From: Collinsella sp.
GTDB lineage: Bacteria; Actinomycetota; Coriobacteriia; Coriobacteriales; Coriobacteriaceae
Length of the DNA: 55,882 bases
Reading direction: 5' to 3'
Assembly: GCA_019419525.1 (NCBI GenBank)
Contig: DXZU01000040.1
Location: 1 to 55,882, forward strand
Notes under the pieces: generated by a model
Databases searched by the model: none
What the model saw: the letters and a program-made list of their open reading frames with translations, nothing else
Told to the model about the DNA's origin: nothing
Part shown: positions 7,562 through 15,873 of the stretch, piece after piece
How the letters are laid out: the number at the start of each line of letters is the position of its first letter
How positions within the stretch are numbered: position 1 is the stretch's first letter
Translations under genes and position numbers: made by a program

Positions 7562-8284
7562 ATGAGCACTTCGTCGAAAAAGAACTTGACCCAATACGAG
7601 CGTCTGGCGGCAACGCTTCGCGACCGCATTGCCGCCGGCACCTATGCCCGCGGAGATAAACTGCCGTCCGAGATGGAACTCATGGACGAATCGGGCCTGT
7701 CGCGCAGCACCGTGCGCCATGCCCTTAAGGTGCTTGTTGACGAGGGCCTGATTCGAACCGAGCGCGGACGCGGCGCCTTTGTGGCCGACACACCGGCGCT
7801 CCACGAGAACAACCTGGTGTTTTCGAGCTATACCAAGCAGGTCGAAGGCCAGGGCATGAAGCCCACCACGCGCACGGTGGACTCGGGCTTTGCCAAAGCA
7901 ATGGGCAGCGTGGCCAAGTTCTTTGACGCTAGCGTGGGCAGCAAGCTTGTCAAACATGTCCGCCTGCGTTACCTGGACGATGCGCCACTGTGCCTGGAGA
8001 CCACCTATTTGCCGCCAAGCTTTGGGTCGCTCATCGATCGCGATATCAACGGTTCGCTCTACGCCACGCTGCGCCAGGAGTTCCATCGCGCGCCGGCGCA
8101 GGGGCATAAGACCTTTGAGGTGTGCTATGCGTCGCAAAACGAGGCATTTTTGCTCAACGTCGAGCGCGGGCAGGCGCTGATCCTGATCACCGACTACGTC
8201 TACGACACCGACGGCCGTCCGCTCCATGTCTCCAAGCGCATCCAACGCACCGACCGCGCCAAATACACCGAGCCCATCGGCTAG
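7562..8284 (+). CDS. GntR-family regulator with UTRA sensor domain
   Basis: A 240-residue regulator. Residues 10-75 form the winged helix (SEMELMDESGLSRSTVRHAL is the recognition region, RTERGRGAFV the wing). Residues about 90-235 form a UTRA ligand-binding domain. UTRA/HutC-type regulators usually repress sugar-phosphate genes and release DNA on binding the phosphorylated intermediate. It is divergent from deglycase copy 2 over a 205-bp gap holding two matching candidate sites. The likely effector is the 6-phosphorylated Amadori compound (inference from context). The ribosome site is weak, so low-level expression is likely. Confidence 0.9.
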   Translation: MSTSSKKNLTQYERLAATLRDRIAAGTYARGDKLPSEMELMDESGLSRSTVRHALKVLVDEGLIRTERGRGAFVADTPALHENNLVFSSYTKQVEGQGMKPTTRTVDSGFAKAMGSVAKFFDASVGSKLVKHVRLRYLDDAPLCLETTYLPPSFGSLIDRDINGSLYATLRQEFHRAPAQGHKTFEVCYASQNEAFLLNVERGQALILITDYVYDTDGRPLHVSKRIQRTDRAKYTEPIG

Positions 8285-8435
8285 CGCACCAAACGAGGCA
8301 AAATGTACCTAATAAACGTTTTACCTGCGGTTTTTATTAAATCTCAAGCCGGCATGGCGCAAATGCCAACATCGCCTGGCAACACTCGCCGCCCAAGCTC
8401 AACTGTTCCTGCCCAAAATATCCAGCACCGTAAAT

Positions 8436-8559
8436 CTAAGTGAGTAGACTTTTCGCGAGCTGCCGAGCACATTCAAAACAGCCACCTCCGTGACCTGCGG
8501 TTTTACTAAGGCAGATACGCTTTGTGCTCGGCCTGCGCCAAAAAAGTCTACTCACTTAG
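8436..8559. repeat. Long interrupted inverted repeat
   Basis: CTAAGTGAGTAGACTTTT begins the left arm and AAAAAAGTCTACTCACTTAG closes the right arm. Inner GCCGAGCACA / TGTGCTCGGC extends the pairing. The centre holds ACCTGCGGTTTTACTAA, which resembles ACCTGCGGTTTTTATTAA at about 8325. The 8285-8673 gap holds this element and dispersed repeat copy B, and no gene. Confidence 0.65.
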
Positions 8560-8649
8560 CCCGCAAGGCGTCCCGAGGGGACAATCCAGGTTAAAATAGC
8601 GTACAAACGCCACGCTACTTGCGGCGATTTGATACCACAAGACAGCCAA

Positions 8650-8688
8650 AAACCTGCCAAAATAAACCTGTCCCTAAATGGTAGGTTT
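8650..8688. repeat. Short dispersed palindromic repeat, copy B
   Basis: Ends AACCTGCCA and TGGTAGGTTT around AAATAAACCTGTCCC, matching copy A at 792-829 in opposite orientation. The repeat overlaps the end of the acetyltransferase gene and supplies its last codons and TAG stop. Confidence 0.6.
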
Positions 8689-9264
8689 AGGAAGGTCGGG
8701 GAACCAGGTTGGTTTGGGCTGGTTGGGGGTGCGCTCGGCCAGGACCAGCTCCATCCAGCACATGTCGTACCAGCGGCCGAACTTTTGGGCACAGCGGTCG
8801 AAAGCACCCACCAAGCGATATCCCATATGGGCATGGAAGTCCTGGCTGTTGTGCGTTAGATACTCGTCGTCCTTGTCGTGCGGCACGGCGATGAGCGCGC
8901 ACATGTTGGTGATGCCCATCGCGATCAGGCACCGCTTGAGCGCATCGTGCAGCTTGCGGCCCAGCCCGCCGTGGCGCACGTCGCGTGCCAGGTAAATCGA
9001 CGTCTCGACCGACCAGTCGTATGCCTCGCGGCTGTTGAGCGGACTCGCATAGGCATAGCCTACCGGACGCCCGTCCAGCTCCATCACCAGATACGGATAG
9101 CGCTTGAGCGTACGCTCGATGCGCCCGGCGAACTCCTCAACGCTCGGCACCTCGTATTCGCAGGTAATCGCCGTCTGGCGCACATACGGCTCATAGATGG
9201 CAAGCAATGCCGGCGCATCATCGGGCGTCGCCAGGCGAATCGTCGGCTCGGACATCTTGGCCAT
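8674..9264 (-). CDS. GNAT-family N-acetyltransferase (phosphinothricin acetyltransferase-like)
   Basis: A 196-residue cytosolic enzyme with the GNAT fold. IRLATPDDAPALLAIYEPYV opens it, VGYAYASPL forms the central strand, and the acetyl-CoA loop is RHGGLGRKLHDAL near residue 100. The layout and the C-terminal FGRWYDMCWMEL match the Pat/MnaT group, which acetylates amino-group compounds such as phosphinothricin or methionine sulfone. Start 9264 has GAGGGG upstream. The last residues (LPKPTI) come from a short repeat, so the native C-terminus may have been altered by its insertion. Confidence 0.87.
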   Translation of the reverse strand: MAKMSEPTIRLATPDDAPALLAIYEPYVRQTAITCEYEVPSVEEFAGRIERTLKRYPYLVMELDGRPVGYAYASPLNSREAYDWSVETSIYLARDVRHGGLGRKLHDALKRCLIAMGITNMCALIAVPHDKDDEYLTHNSQDFHAHMGYRLVGAFDRCAQKFGRWYDMCWMELVLAERTPNQPKPTWFPDLPKPTI

Positions 9265-9285
9265 ACAGCCCCTCTCAAAAGCAAA

Positions 9286-9320
9286 GGCCGCCTTGCGCCA
9301 AACCCAGGCGCAAGGCGGCC
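9286..9320 (-). terminator. Terminator after the threonine aldolase gene
   Basis: Perfect 14-bp stem GGCCGCCTTGCGCC / GGCGCAAGGCGGCC with a 7-base loop, followed on the minus strand by TTTGCTTTT. It separates the aldolase from the acetyltransferase gene. Confidence 0.75.
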
Positions 9321-9338
9321 CCTCGTCATTACATCAAC

Positions 9339-10364
9339 CTACAGGACAGCCGCCAGCGCGTCGATGTCCTCCTGTGTCGTGGCCCAGCTGGTGCAAAAGC
9401 GCACCACGGTGTGGGTCTCGTCGTACTTTTCCCAGTACTCGATCGAAGCATGCTCGCGAATGCGGGCCATGTCCTCGTTGGGCAAAATCACAAACTGCTG
9501 GTTGGTGGGCGTCTCCAAGAAGAACTGGTAGCCGCGCTCATGCAGCACGCGACGAAGCGCCTGCGCCGTCTCAATCGCCTGGCGGCCAATCTCAAAATAC
9601 AGGCCGTCGGTAAAGAGCGCCTCAAACTGAACGCCCGTCAGACGGCCCTTGGCCAGCAGCGCTCCGTGCTGCTTAATGCGCGGAATGGGGTGTGCCGGAG
9701 CGTGCATGCCGCAAAACACCACGGCCTCGCCGCAAAGCGCGCCGCACTTGGTGCCGCCAATGTAGAACACGTCGCACAGCTGCGCCAGCTCGGGCAGGGT
9801 AATGTCGCACTCATCGGCCGCCAGCGCATAGGCCAGACGGGCGCCATCCACAAACAGCGGAATCTGGCGCTTCTGGCACACCGCATGAATCGCCGCAAGC
9901 TCGGCGGCGGAGTACAGCGTGCCGTACTCGGTCGATAGGCTCACGTACACGGCACCTGGGAACACCGTGTGCTCGTAGCTCTCGTTTTCGTAAAACACCT
10001 GGATATAGCTGTCGAGATCCTCGGCATGCATCTTGCCCTCGTAGCCGGGAATGGTAAGCACCTTGTGGCCGCCAAACTCGATGGCACCCGCCTCGTGGCA
10101 GGCAACGTGGCCGGTCTCGGCTGCAACGACGCCCTCGTAGGGCGCAAGCAACATGTCAATCACCGTCGCGTTGGCCTGTGTGCCGCCCACCAGAAAAAAC
10201 ACGTCGGCATCGGGTACCTGACAGGCCTCACGAATGAGCTGCTTGGCACGCTCGGTGTGCGCATCGGTACCGTAGCCGGGCTGCGGCTCCATATTGGTGT
10301 CGACGAGCGCCTGCAGCACTGCCGGATGTGCGCCGTGAGAATAGTCATTGTTGAACGCGAGCAT
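9339..10364 (-). CDS. ltaE: Low-specificity L-threonine aldolase (beta-eliminating lyase family)
   Basis: A 341-residue PLP enzyme that cleaves threonine or allo-threonine to glycine and acetaldehyde. PLP is expected on Lys206 in YIGGTKCGAL; Asp173 in FVDGARLAYA contacts the pyridine nitrogen; GGTQAN (60-65) binds the phosphate. Length fits the family. Start 10364 has GAGAGGA upstream. A terminator follows. Family assignment is firm, but closely related lyases such as phenylserine aldolase cannot be excluded. Confidence 0.9.
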   Translation of the reverse strand: MLAFNNDYSHGAHPAVLQALVDTNMEPQPGYGTDAHTERAKQLIREACQVPDADVFFLVGGTQANATVIDMLLAPYEGVVAAETGHVACHEAGAIEFGGHKVLTIPGYEGKMHAEDLDSYIQVFYENESYEHTVFPGAVYVSLSTEYGTLYSAAELAAIHAVCQKRQIPLFVDGARLAYALAADECDITLPELAQLCDVFYIGGTKCGALCGEAVVFCGMHAPAHPIPRIKQHGALLAKGRLTGVQFEALFTDGLYFEIGRQAIETAQALRRVLHERGYQFFLETPTNQQFVILPNEDMARIREHASIEYWEKYDETHTVVRFCTSWATTQEDIDALAAVL

Positions 10365-10409
10365 GGTAATCCTCTCTAGCCGGGCACGAGCCCGATGATT
10401 CAGATGGGG

Positions 10410-11273
10410 CTATTGTACGCCGCCCGGATAGGCAATGCGCGCGGCAAGGCACTCGAGCGCCAGCACCAAGGCAAAGCCGCAGCTCACGTCACTCAAAAAG
10501 TGTGCGCCGATCACGATGCGACCAAAGGCGACGAGCGCTGCAACCACAGCGGCGACCCAAAAGACCACGCGGCGGCGCGACGGCTTTTCCTTAAAGGCCG
10601 CCGCGGGAAGCCCGGCGAGCATAAGGCCGATCGCCGCGTGCGCCGTGTGTCCGCTCGCAAACGACTTAAAGCCGTCCTTGATCACGCCGGCGGCGATATA
10701 GGCCCACTTGTCGGGGTTGCCGATCACCCACCACGGCTGAAAATTGAGCCCCGGCGTGACCTCGATCACGCGCATGCGCGGGCGCGACCACAGCGGCTTG
10801 ACGATCACGTTGAGGATAATGGCCTGAGCGACCCACACGGCAAGCACCATCAACGCCCAGCGCGTGAGATCGTCGGGCGCGGTGTCGCGCGTAAGGCGAT
10901 AGGCGATGAGGTTGGCCGCGATGACCAGCACAAACGTCAGCACCAACTGAACCACGATGAGTTTGCCGCCAACCCGCAGGGACGAAACGATCTCGTAGCC
11001 GACCAGGCCCACGTTGACCAGAACGCCCAGCACGGCGAGCCATTTGCTCCCCCTGGAGTCGGGACGCACCGCGCGTACGAGCATAACGCCTGCGACGCTC
11101 GCCGTCAGCTCAAACGGCAGCTCGCCGGCGGCCTCGATAAAGCGGCCGTACATGCTGGCGATGTTGAACAGCGCGCTCGAGATCTGGTAATCGAAGAAGC
11201 TGCCCACGCCCAGACAAAGGCACAGAACGACCGCGATAGCGGCGGCGTCTTTCTTGTAGATGTACCCGAACAT
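10410..11273 (-). CDS. PAP2-family membrane phosphatase
   Basis: A 287-residue membrane protein with about six hydrophobic segments. The three acid-phosphatase motifs are in order: KPLWSRPR, SFASGHTAHA, and GRIVIGAHFLSDV with the catalytic His. Such enzymes dephosphorylate lipid phosphates, such as phosphatidic acid or undecaprenyl diphosphate. Start 11273 is chosen over 11342 because GGAAAGGAAAGC precedes it. It lies downstream of mfd, separated by a GC-rich hairpin at about 11311-11339 without a T-run. The substrate is undetermined. Confidence 0.88.
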   Translation of the reverse strand: MFGYIYKKDAAAIAVVLCLCLGVGSFFDYQISSALFNIASMYGRFIEAAGELPFELTASVAGVMLVRAVRPDSRGSKWLAVLGVLVNVGLVGYEIVSSLRVGGKLIVVQLVLTFVLVIAANLIAYRLTRDTAPDDLTRWALMVLAVWVAQAIILNVIVKPLWSRPRMRVIEVTPGLNFQPWWVIGNPDKWAYIAAGVIKDGFKSFASGHTAHAAIGLMLAGLPAAAFKEKPSRRRVVFWVAAVVAALVAFGRIVIGAHFLSDVSCGFALVLALECLAARIAYPGGVQ

Positions 11274-11354
11274 GCTTTCCTTTCCATCGGGCGAAGTTTT
11301 CAACCTGCAACGTGGCGGGGCAAAGAATCCTTGTCCCGCCAAGCCACCTACCTG

Positions 11355-14300
11355 TTATTCATCATCGCTGGCACCCAGCTGCTGCAGCAGCATGAGGGCT
11401 GCTGCCACGGGACCGGCCTCGTCGTTGGCGTCGAGACCGCGGCCCAGGCCGCTGCCCACACCGGCGCCCGCCTTGTAGGGCACCGACAGCTTGCGGCTCT
11501 TGGGAAAGTTCACCGCGCCATAGCGGGTCTTTAGTTCAAAGGCCACCTTCTTGGGCACGTCGACGCCCAAAAACGTGATACGCCCACCGCTGAGCGTGAC
11601 GCTCTCGAGCCCCAGGCGCTCGCCGCGAATACGGATGCGCGCGCGGTTGAACAGGTTGAGTCCCGCCAACGGCAGCTCGCCATGCGCGGCCTCGGTCTCT
11701 TCCTGCACCTCATCGATGCTCTCCAGGTCCTCGGCCGCTGCGAGCTTACGGTACACGAGCACGCGCTGATCCACCGCCGGCAGGTACTCCTCGGACAAGA
11801 AGTAGTCGGCCGGCAGGTTAATGCCCACGCTCGCCGCCTCCACGCCGGCATCGTCGTCACCGCGTGCCTCTGCCACGGCCTGGCCCAGCATCTGCGTAAA
11901 CAGGTCAAAGCCCACGCTCGACAGGTTGCCGTGCTGCTCGGCGCCCATAAGCGAGCCGGCGCCGCGGATCTCCAGGTCGCGCATGGCGATGCGCATGCCG
12001 CTGCCCAGGTCCTGGAACTCGGAAAGTGCAGTCAGGCGTGCCGTTGCCTCCTCGGTAAGTGGCAGCTCGCCGGGGAACATAAAGTACGCGTATGCCTGCG
12101 TGGCCGAGCGGCCCACGCGGCCCTTAAGCTGGTAAAGCTGTGCCAGACCCAGACGCTGCGAGTCTTCGATGATCAGTGTGTTGGCGGTCGCGTTGTCGAT
12201 GCCGCTCTCCACGATGGTCGTGGCGATGAGCACGTCGATCTTTTTGGTCGCGAACTCGATCATCACGTCCTCGACCTCGCGCGGGCTCATCTTGCCGTGC
12301 GCCACGCCCACGCGCGCCTCGGGCGCGGCCTCGTGCACGCGCGCCACGGCGTCGTCGATAGTCTTGACGCGATTGGACACGTAATACACCTGTCCGCCGC
12401 GGCCCACCTCCAGACGAATCGCCGCACTCACCACGTCGGGGTCGTACTCCCCCACGTGCACAATGACGGGACGACGCCCGGTCGGCGGCGTGGTGATCAG
12501 GCTCATGTCGCGCACGCCGCTCGTGGCCATCTGCATGGTTCGCGGAATAGGCGTTGCCGAGAGCGTGAGCACGTCGATTTGCTCGCGCAGGTTTTTGAGC
12601 TGCTCCTTGTGCTGCACGCCAAAACGCTGCTCCTCGTCGATGATCACCAGGCCCAGGTTCTTGGGGTTCACATCGGCCGAAAGCAGGCGGTGCGTGCCGA
12701 TAAGCACGTCAATCGCGCCCTCGGCAAACGCCTTGAGTGCGCGCTTTTGCTGCGCCGGCGTACGGAAGCGGCTGAGAACCTCGACCTCAAGGCCAAACGG
12801 GGCAAAGCGTTCAAAGAACGTCTCGTAGTGCTGCTGGGCCAGAATGGTCGTGGGGCAGAGCACCATGACCTGGCGGCCGGAGTCCACGCACTTAAAGGCC
12901 GCGCGCAGGGCGACCTCGGTCTTGCCGAAGCCCACGTCGCCGCAGAGCAGGCGGTCCATGGGCTTGGGCGCCTCCATGTCAGCCTTGATGTCGGCGATAG
13001 CCTCCAGCTGGTCGCGCGTCTCGTCGTAGGGGAAGCTCTCCTCCATCTCGATCTGCTCGGGCGTATCGGGCGGGCAGGCGATACCGGTAATCGACGAGCG
13101 ACGCGTATACAAATCGACCAGGTCAAACGCCAGCTTTTTGGCGTTCTTGCGCGCCTTGTTGGTGGCACGTGTCCAGTCGGCGGTGTTGAGCCTGGTCAGG
13201 CGCGGCTTGTCGCCGTCGGGGCCAACATAGCGCGTGATGCGGTCGACCTGCTCGAGCGGCACGTAGAGCTTGTCGCCGTCGGCATATTCCAGCAAAAGGT
13301 AGTCGCGTTCCTTGCCGCCCACTTCCTGGCGCGCGATCTCGCTAAAGAGCGCGATGCCATGCGTTGCGTGCACCACGTAGTCGCCCGGCTTAAACGGGAA
13401 GGTGATCTGCGTAATGTCAACCTTGCGGCGGCTGCGCGCGCAATTGGCATCCATGCGGGCGTTGAGGTCGGCGATCGAGAACACGGCCAGGTTGGCATCG
13501 GGCACCACCACGCCCTGCGGCAGAGCGGCATCGACAAAGGTCACGCGTCCGCGCGAGATGGTGGGCACGGCGACACCGGCGGCAGCCTGGGCGGCACCCG
13601 CCTCGAGCGAGCGGGCGTTAAGCGCGTCGGCCTTGCGCTCGCGAATGGAAGCATGGGCCTCCTGGCGGGCGGCACGGTCGGCAGAATCCGCCGCCGCCAC
13701 GCGTACACGGTCACCGATAACACCGGCGTTTTCGGGCGCGGCCGTCAGTGACTCCTCAAAGGTTATGCCCTCGTCGCCAAAGGTGAGCTCCATCGACTCG
13801 CGCGCACCGCGGTCGGGGATGGCAAACACGCAGGCATAGCGCTTGCCCACGACCTCCTGGATACGCGTCATAAAGCGATTGTCCGAGCCCGCAATGGCCG
13901 GCTGCTCAATCTTGAGCTCGGCCGTCACCGCACCACCGGCACGGATGAGGCTCACATAGTTCAGGCGCTGCTGGGCACCAAAATCGAGCTGTTGGGCACG
14001 CACGTACAGACCATCCAGGCGGTCAATCCCTGCCTCGCCGGCACGCGCCTCGATATCCTCGTAGGCGCGCAGACAGTCGTCGAACAGCGAGCGCGGCTCG
14101 GACAGGACCACGAGCGCCTTGCCGCTCACGTGTGCCAGCGGGCTCACGGTCTGGCCGTACATCACCGGCAAAAAGCGGTCGAGCTCGGGCGTGACGATGC
14201 GCGCATCCACCATCTCGAGCAGCGCCGCCAGTTTGCTGTCGTCCTGGCTGGCGCGATAGAGCGCCACATGCATGTTGTGGACCGCCTCGTCGGTAAGCGC

Positions 14301-14987
14301 CAGCTCGCGGCACGGGAAGATCTCGATACTGTCCTCGTTGCCGATGGTCTGCCCCGTTGAGCTCACCATGCGGCGGATGCGGTCAATCTCGTCGCCAAAG
14401 AACTCAATGCGCACGGGCGCTTTCTCTTGTGCGGGGAACACCTCGACGGTGTCGCCGTGAATGCGGAACAGACCGGGCGCATCAGCGGCGCCGGCATTGG
14501 TGTAGCCCATGCCCACCAGGCGATGCGGCACCTCGTCAAAAGGAATCTCCTCGCCCACCGCAAAGGTCGTGGACTCCCAGTAGTGGCTCTCGACCGGCGG
14601 CACGCAGCGCAGCAGCGCGCGGGCCGAGGCAACCATGATGCAGTTGTCCCCGCGCACGATGCGCCCCAGAGCCTCGCAGCGCTGCGCCACCACGGCATCG
14701 TCGGGCGCCTGCTCGCGCCACGGATAGTCCTTGCGCTCGGGAAAACGGCACACGTGCGCCAGGCCCACGTAGGCGGCAAGGCTGCGCGCGGCGCGATCGG
14801 CCGCATCCTCGCCACTCACAATGTAGACCGTCGGGCGCGGACGGCGCGCAAACTGGGCGGCCGCCATAAGCGTGCGGCCCGACTGCGACACGGCCAGCGT
14901 CACGTCCTCGCCGGCATCGAGTCCGGCCTCGACGGTCTGCAGCGCCTCGGCAGTGTAGAGCTGCGCGGCTATACGGTGAATGAGCAT
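11355..14987 (-). CDS. mfd: Transcription-repair coupling factor Mfd
   Basis: A 1210-residue ATP-driven translocase that removes RNA polymerase stalled at DNA lesions and recruits UvrA. The UvrB-like N-terminal region comes first, then the RNA polymerase-interacting module (KPGDYVVHATHGIALF), then the RecG-like motor with Walker A CGDVGFGKTEVALR, the DEEQRFGVQHKEQLK box and TATPIPRTMQM, and last the C-terminal TRCF domain (LPADYFLSEEYLP). Length is typical. ATG 14987 has GGAGG 7 bases upstream; the frame extends 27 bases further without a better site. Confidence 0.97.
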   Translation of the reverse strand: MLIHRIAAQLYTAEALQTVEAGLDAGEDVTLAVSQSGRTLMAAAQFARRPRPTVYIVSGEDAADRAARSLAAYVGLAHVCRFPERKDYPWREQAPDDAVVAQRCEALGRIVRGDNCIMVASARALLRCVPPVESHYWESTTFAVGEEIPFDEVPHRLVGMGYTNAGAADAPGLFRIHGDTVEVFPAQEKAPVRIEFFGDEIDRIRRMVSSTGQTIGNEDSIEIFPCRELALTDEAVHNMHVALYRASQDDSKLAALLEMVDARIVTPELDRFLPVMYGQTVSPLAHVSGKALVVLSEPRSLFDDCLRAYEDIEARAGEAGIDRLDGLYVRAQQLDFGAQQRLNYVSLIRAGGAVTAELKIEQPAIAGSDNRFMTRIQEVVGKRYACVFAIPDRGARESMELTFGDEGITFEESLTAAPENAGVIGDRVRVAAADSADRAARQEAHASIRERKADALNARSLEAGAAQAAAGVAVPTISRGRVTFVDAALPQGVVVPDANLAVFSIADLNARMDANCARSRRKVDITQITFPFKPGDYVVHATHGIALFSEIARQEVGGKERDYLLLEYADGDKLYVPLEQVDRITRYVGPDGDKPRLTRLNTADWTRATNKARKNAKKLAFDLVDLYTRRSSITGIACPPDTPEQIEMEESFPYDETRDQLEAIADIKADMEAPKPMDRLLCGDVGFGKTEVALRAAFKCVDSGRQVMVLCPTTILAQQHYETFFERFAPFGLEVEVLSRFRTPAQQKRALKAFAEGAIDVLIGTHRLLSADVNPKNLGLVIIDEEQRFGVQHKEQLKNLREQIDVLTLSATPIPRTMQMATSGVRDMSLITTPPTGRRPVIVHVGEYDPDVVSAAIRLEVGRGGQVYYVSNRVKTIDDAVARVHEAAPEARVGVAHGKMSPREVEDVMIEFATKKIDVLIATTIVESGIDNATANTLIIEDSQRLGLAQLYQLKGRVGRSATQAYAYFMFPGELPLTEEATARLTALSEFQDLGSGMRIAMRDLEIRGAGSLMGAEQHGNLSSVGFDLFTQMLGQAVAEARGDDDAGVEAASVGINLPADYFLSEEYLPAVDQRVLVYRKLAAAEDLESIDEVQEETEAAHGELPLAGLNLFNRARIRIRGERLGLESVTLSGGRITFLGVDVPKKVAFELKTRYGAVNFPKSRKLSVPYKAGAGVGSGLGRGLDANDEAGPVAAALMLLQQLGASDDE

Positions 14988-15011
14988 GCTGTTCCTCCGG
15001 CATCGCAACGC

Positions 15012-15040
15012 CAAAAGCCCGCCGGGGCAAGCTCGGCGGG
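15012..15040 (-). terminator. Terminator after nth
   Basis: On the minus strand CCCGCCG, 9-base loop, CGGCGGG, then CTTTT. It lies between the nth stop and the mfd start. Confidence 0.65.
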
Positions 15041-15144
15041 TCGTACGTCAAATACATTGTCTGTCATGGTAGCGCATGGAGAGGACTCCGGCTCAAGGGC
15101 AAACCCAGCCCCGCAAAAAACGCCAGACGAAGATGCGTTCCGCC

Positions 15145-15810
15145 CTACCCCGCTACGCGCACGCTGGGGCACAAATCTGCCAGCGGGCACTCGTCGCACT
15201 TAGGTTTGCGAGCGTCGCAGATCTCGCGGCCAAAGGTGATCCACTGGTGGTTGACCGACTCCCAATACTCGTGCGGCAAAATCTTGAGCAGATCTTGCTC
15301 GGTCTTGAGCGGCTCTTTGGCATGCGTCTTGGGGCTCAGCATCAGGCGGTGCGCGATGCGGTTGACGTGCGTATCGACCGCGATGCCCTCGACAATGCCA
15401 AACCCCACGTTGAGCACGATGTTCGCCGTTTTGCGCCCCACACCCGGTAGCTTGACGAGCTCCTTCATGTCGGCCGGCACCTCGCCGCCGTAATCGGCAA
15501 CGATCATCTGCGCGGCCTCCACGGCGTGCTTGGCCTTGCTCTTATAAAAGCCGAGTGACTTAATGGTGTCGGCCACATCGGCCACGCTCGCCCCCGCCAT
15601 GGCCTCGGGCGTGGGCCACTGGGCAAACAGCCGCGGCGTCACCTTGTTGACCCGTGCATCGGTCGTCTGCGCCGAGAGCAGCACCGCGATGAGCAGCCTA
15701 AAGGGATTCTCGTGGTCCAAAAAGCACTCAACCGGGCCATAGCGACGGTTGAGGCGCTCGCACACCTCAACGGCGCGCTCGCGTTTGGCGGCATTGGTCT
15801 CGCGTGGCAT
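15145..15810 (-). CDS. nth: Endonuclease III (DNA glycosylase/AP lyase)
   Basis: A 221-residue base-excision repair enzyme for oxidised pyrimidines. The helix-hairpin-helix is LPGVGRKTAN with catalytic Lys127; Asp146 lies in AVDTHVNR. The C-terminus has the [4Fe-4S] pattern C-X6-C-X2-C-X5-C. All active-site residues are present. ATG 15810 has GAGGAG 5 bases upstream and is preferred to 15837. It lies upstream of mfd in transcription order, with a terminator between them. Confidence 0.96.
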   Translation of the reverse strand: MPRETNAAKRERAVEVCERLNRRYGPVECFLDHENPFRLLIAVLLSAQTTDARVNKVTPRLFAQWPTPEAMAGASVADVADTIKSLGFYKSKAKHAVEAAQMIVADYGGEVPADMKELVKLPGVGRKTANIVLNVGFGIVEGIAVDTHVNRIAHRLMLSPKTHAKEPLKTEQDLLKILPHEYWESVNHQWITFGREICDARKPKCDECPLADLCPSVRVAG

Positions 15811-15873
15811 AACGACTCCTCGGCTCGGCAGAAACATAACTTCACGGAAACGATTGTCCCACGTACGGGGGCC

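Noticed and set aside
11682..13751. 689-residue plus-strand frame inside mfd
   Set aside because: Antisense shadow produced by high GC; mfd motifs on the other strand are unambiguous.
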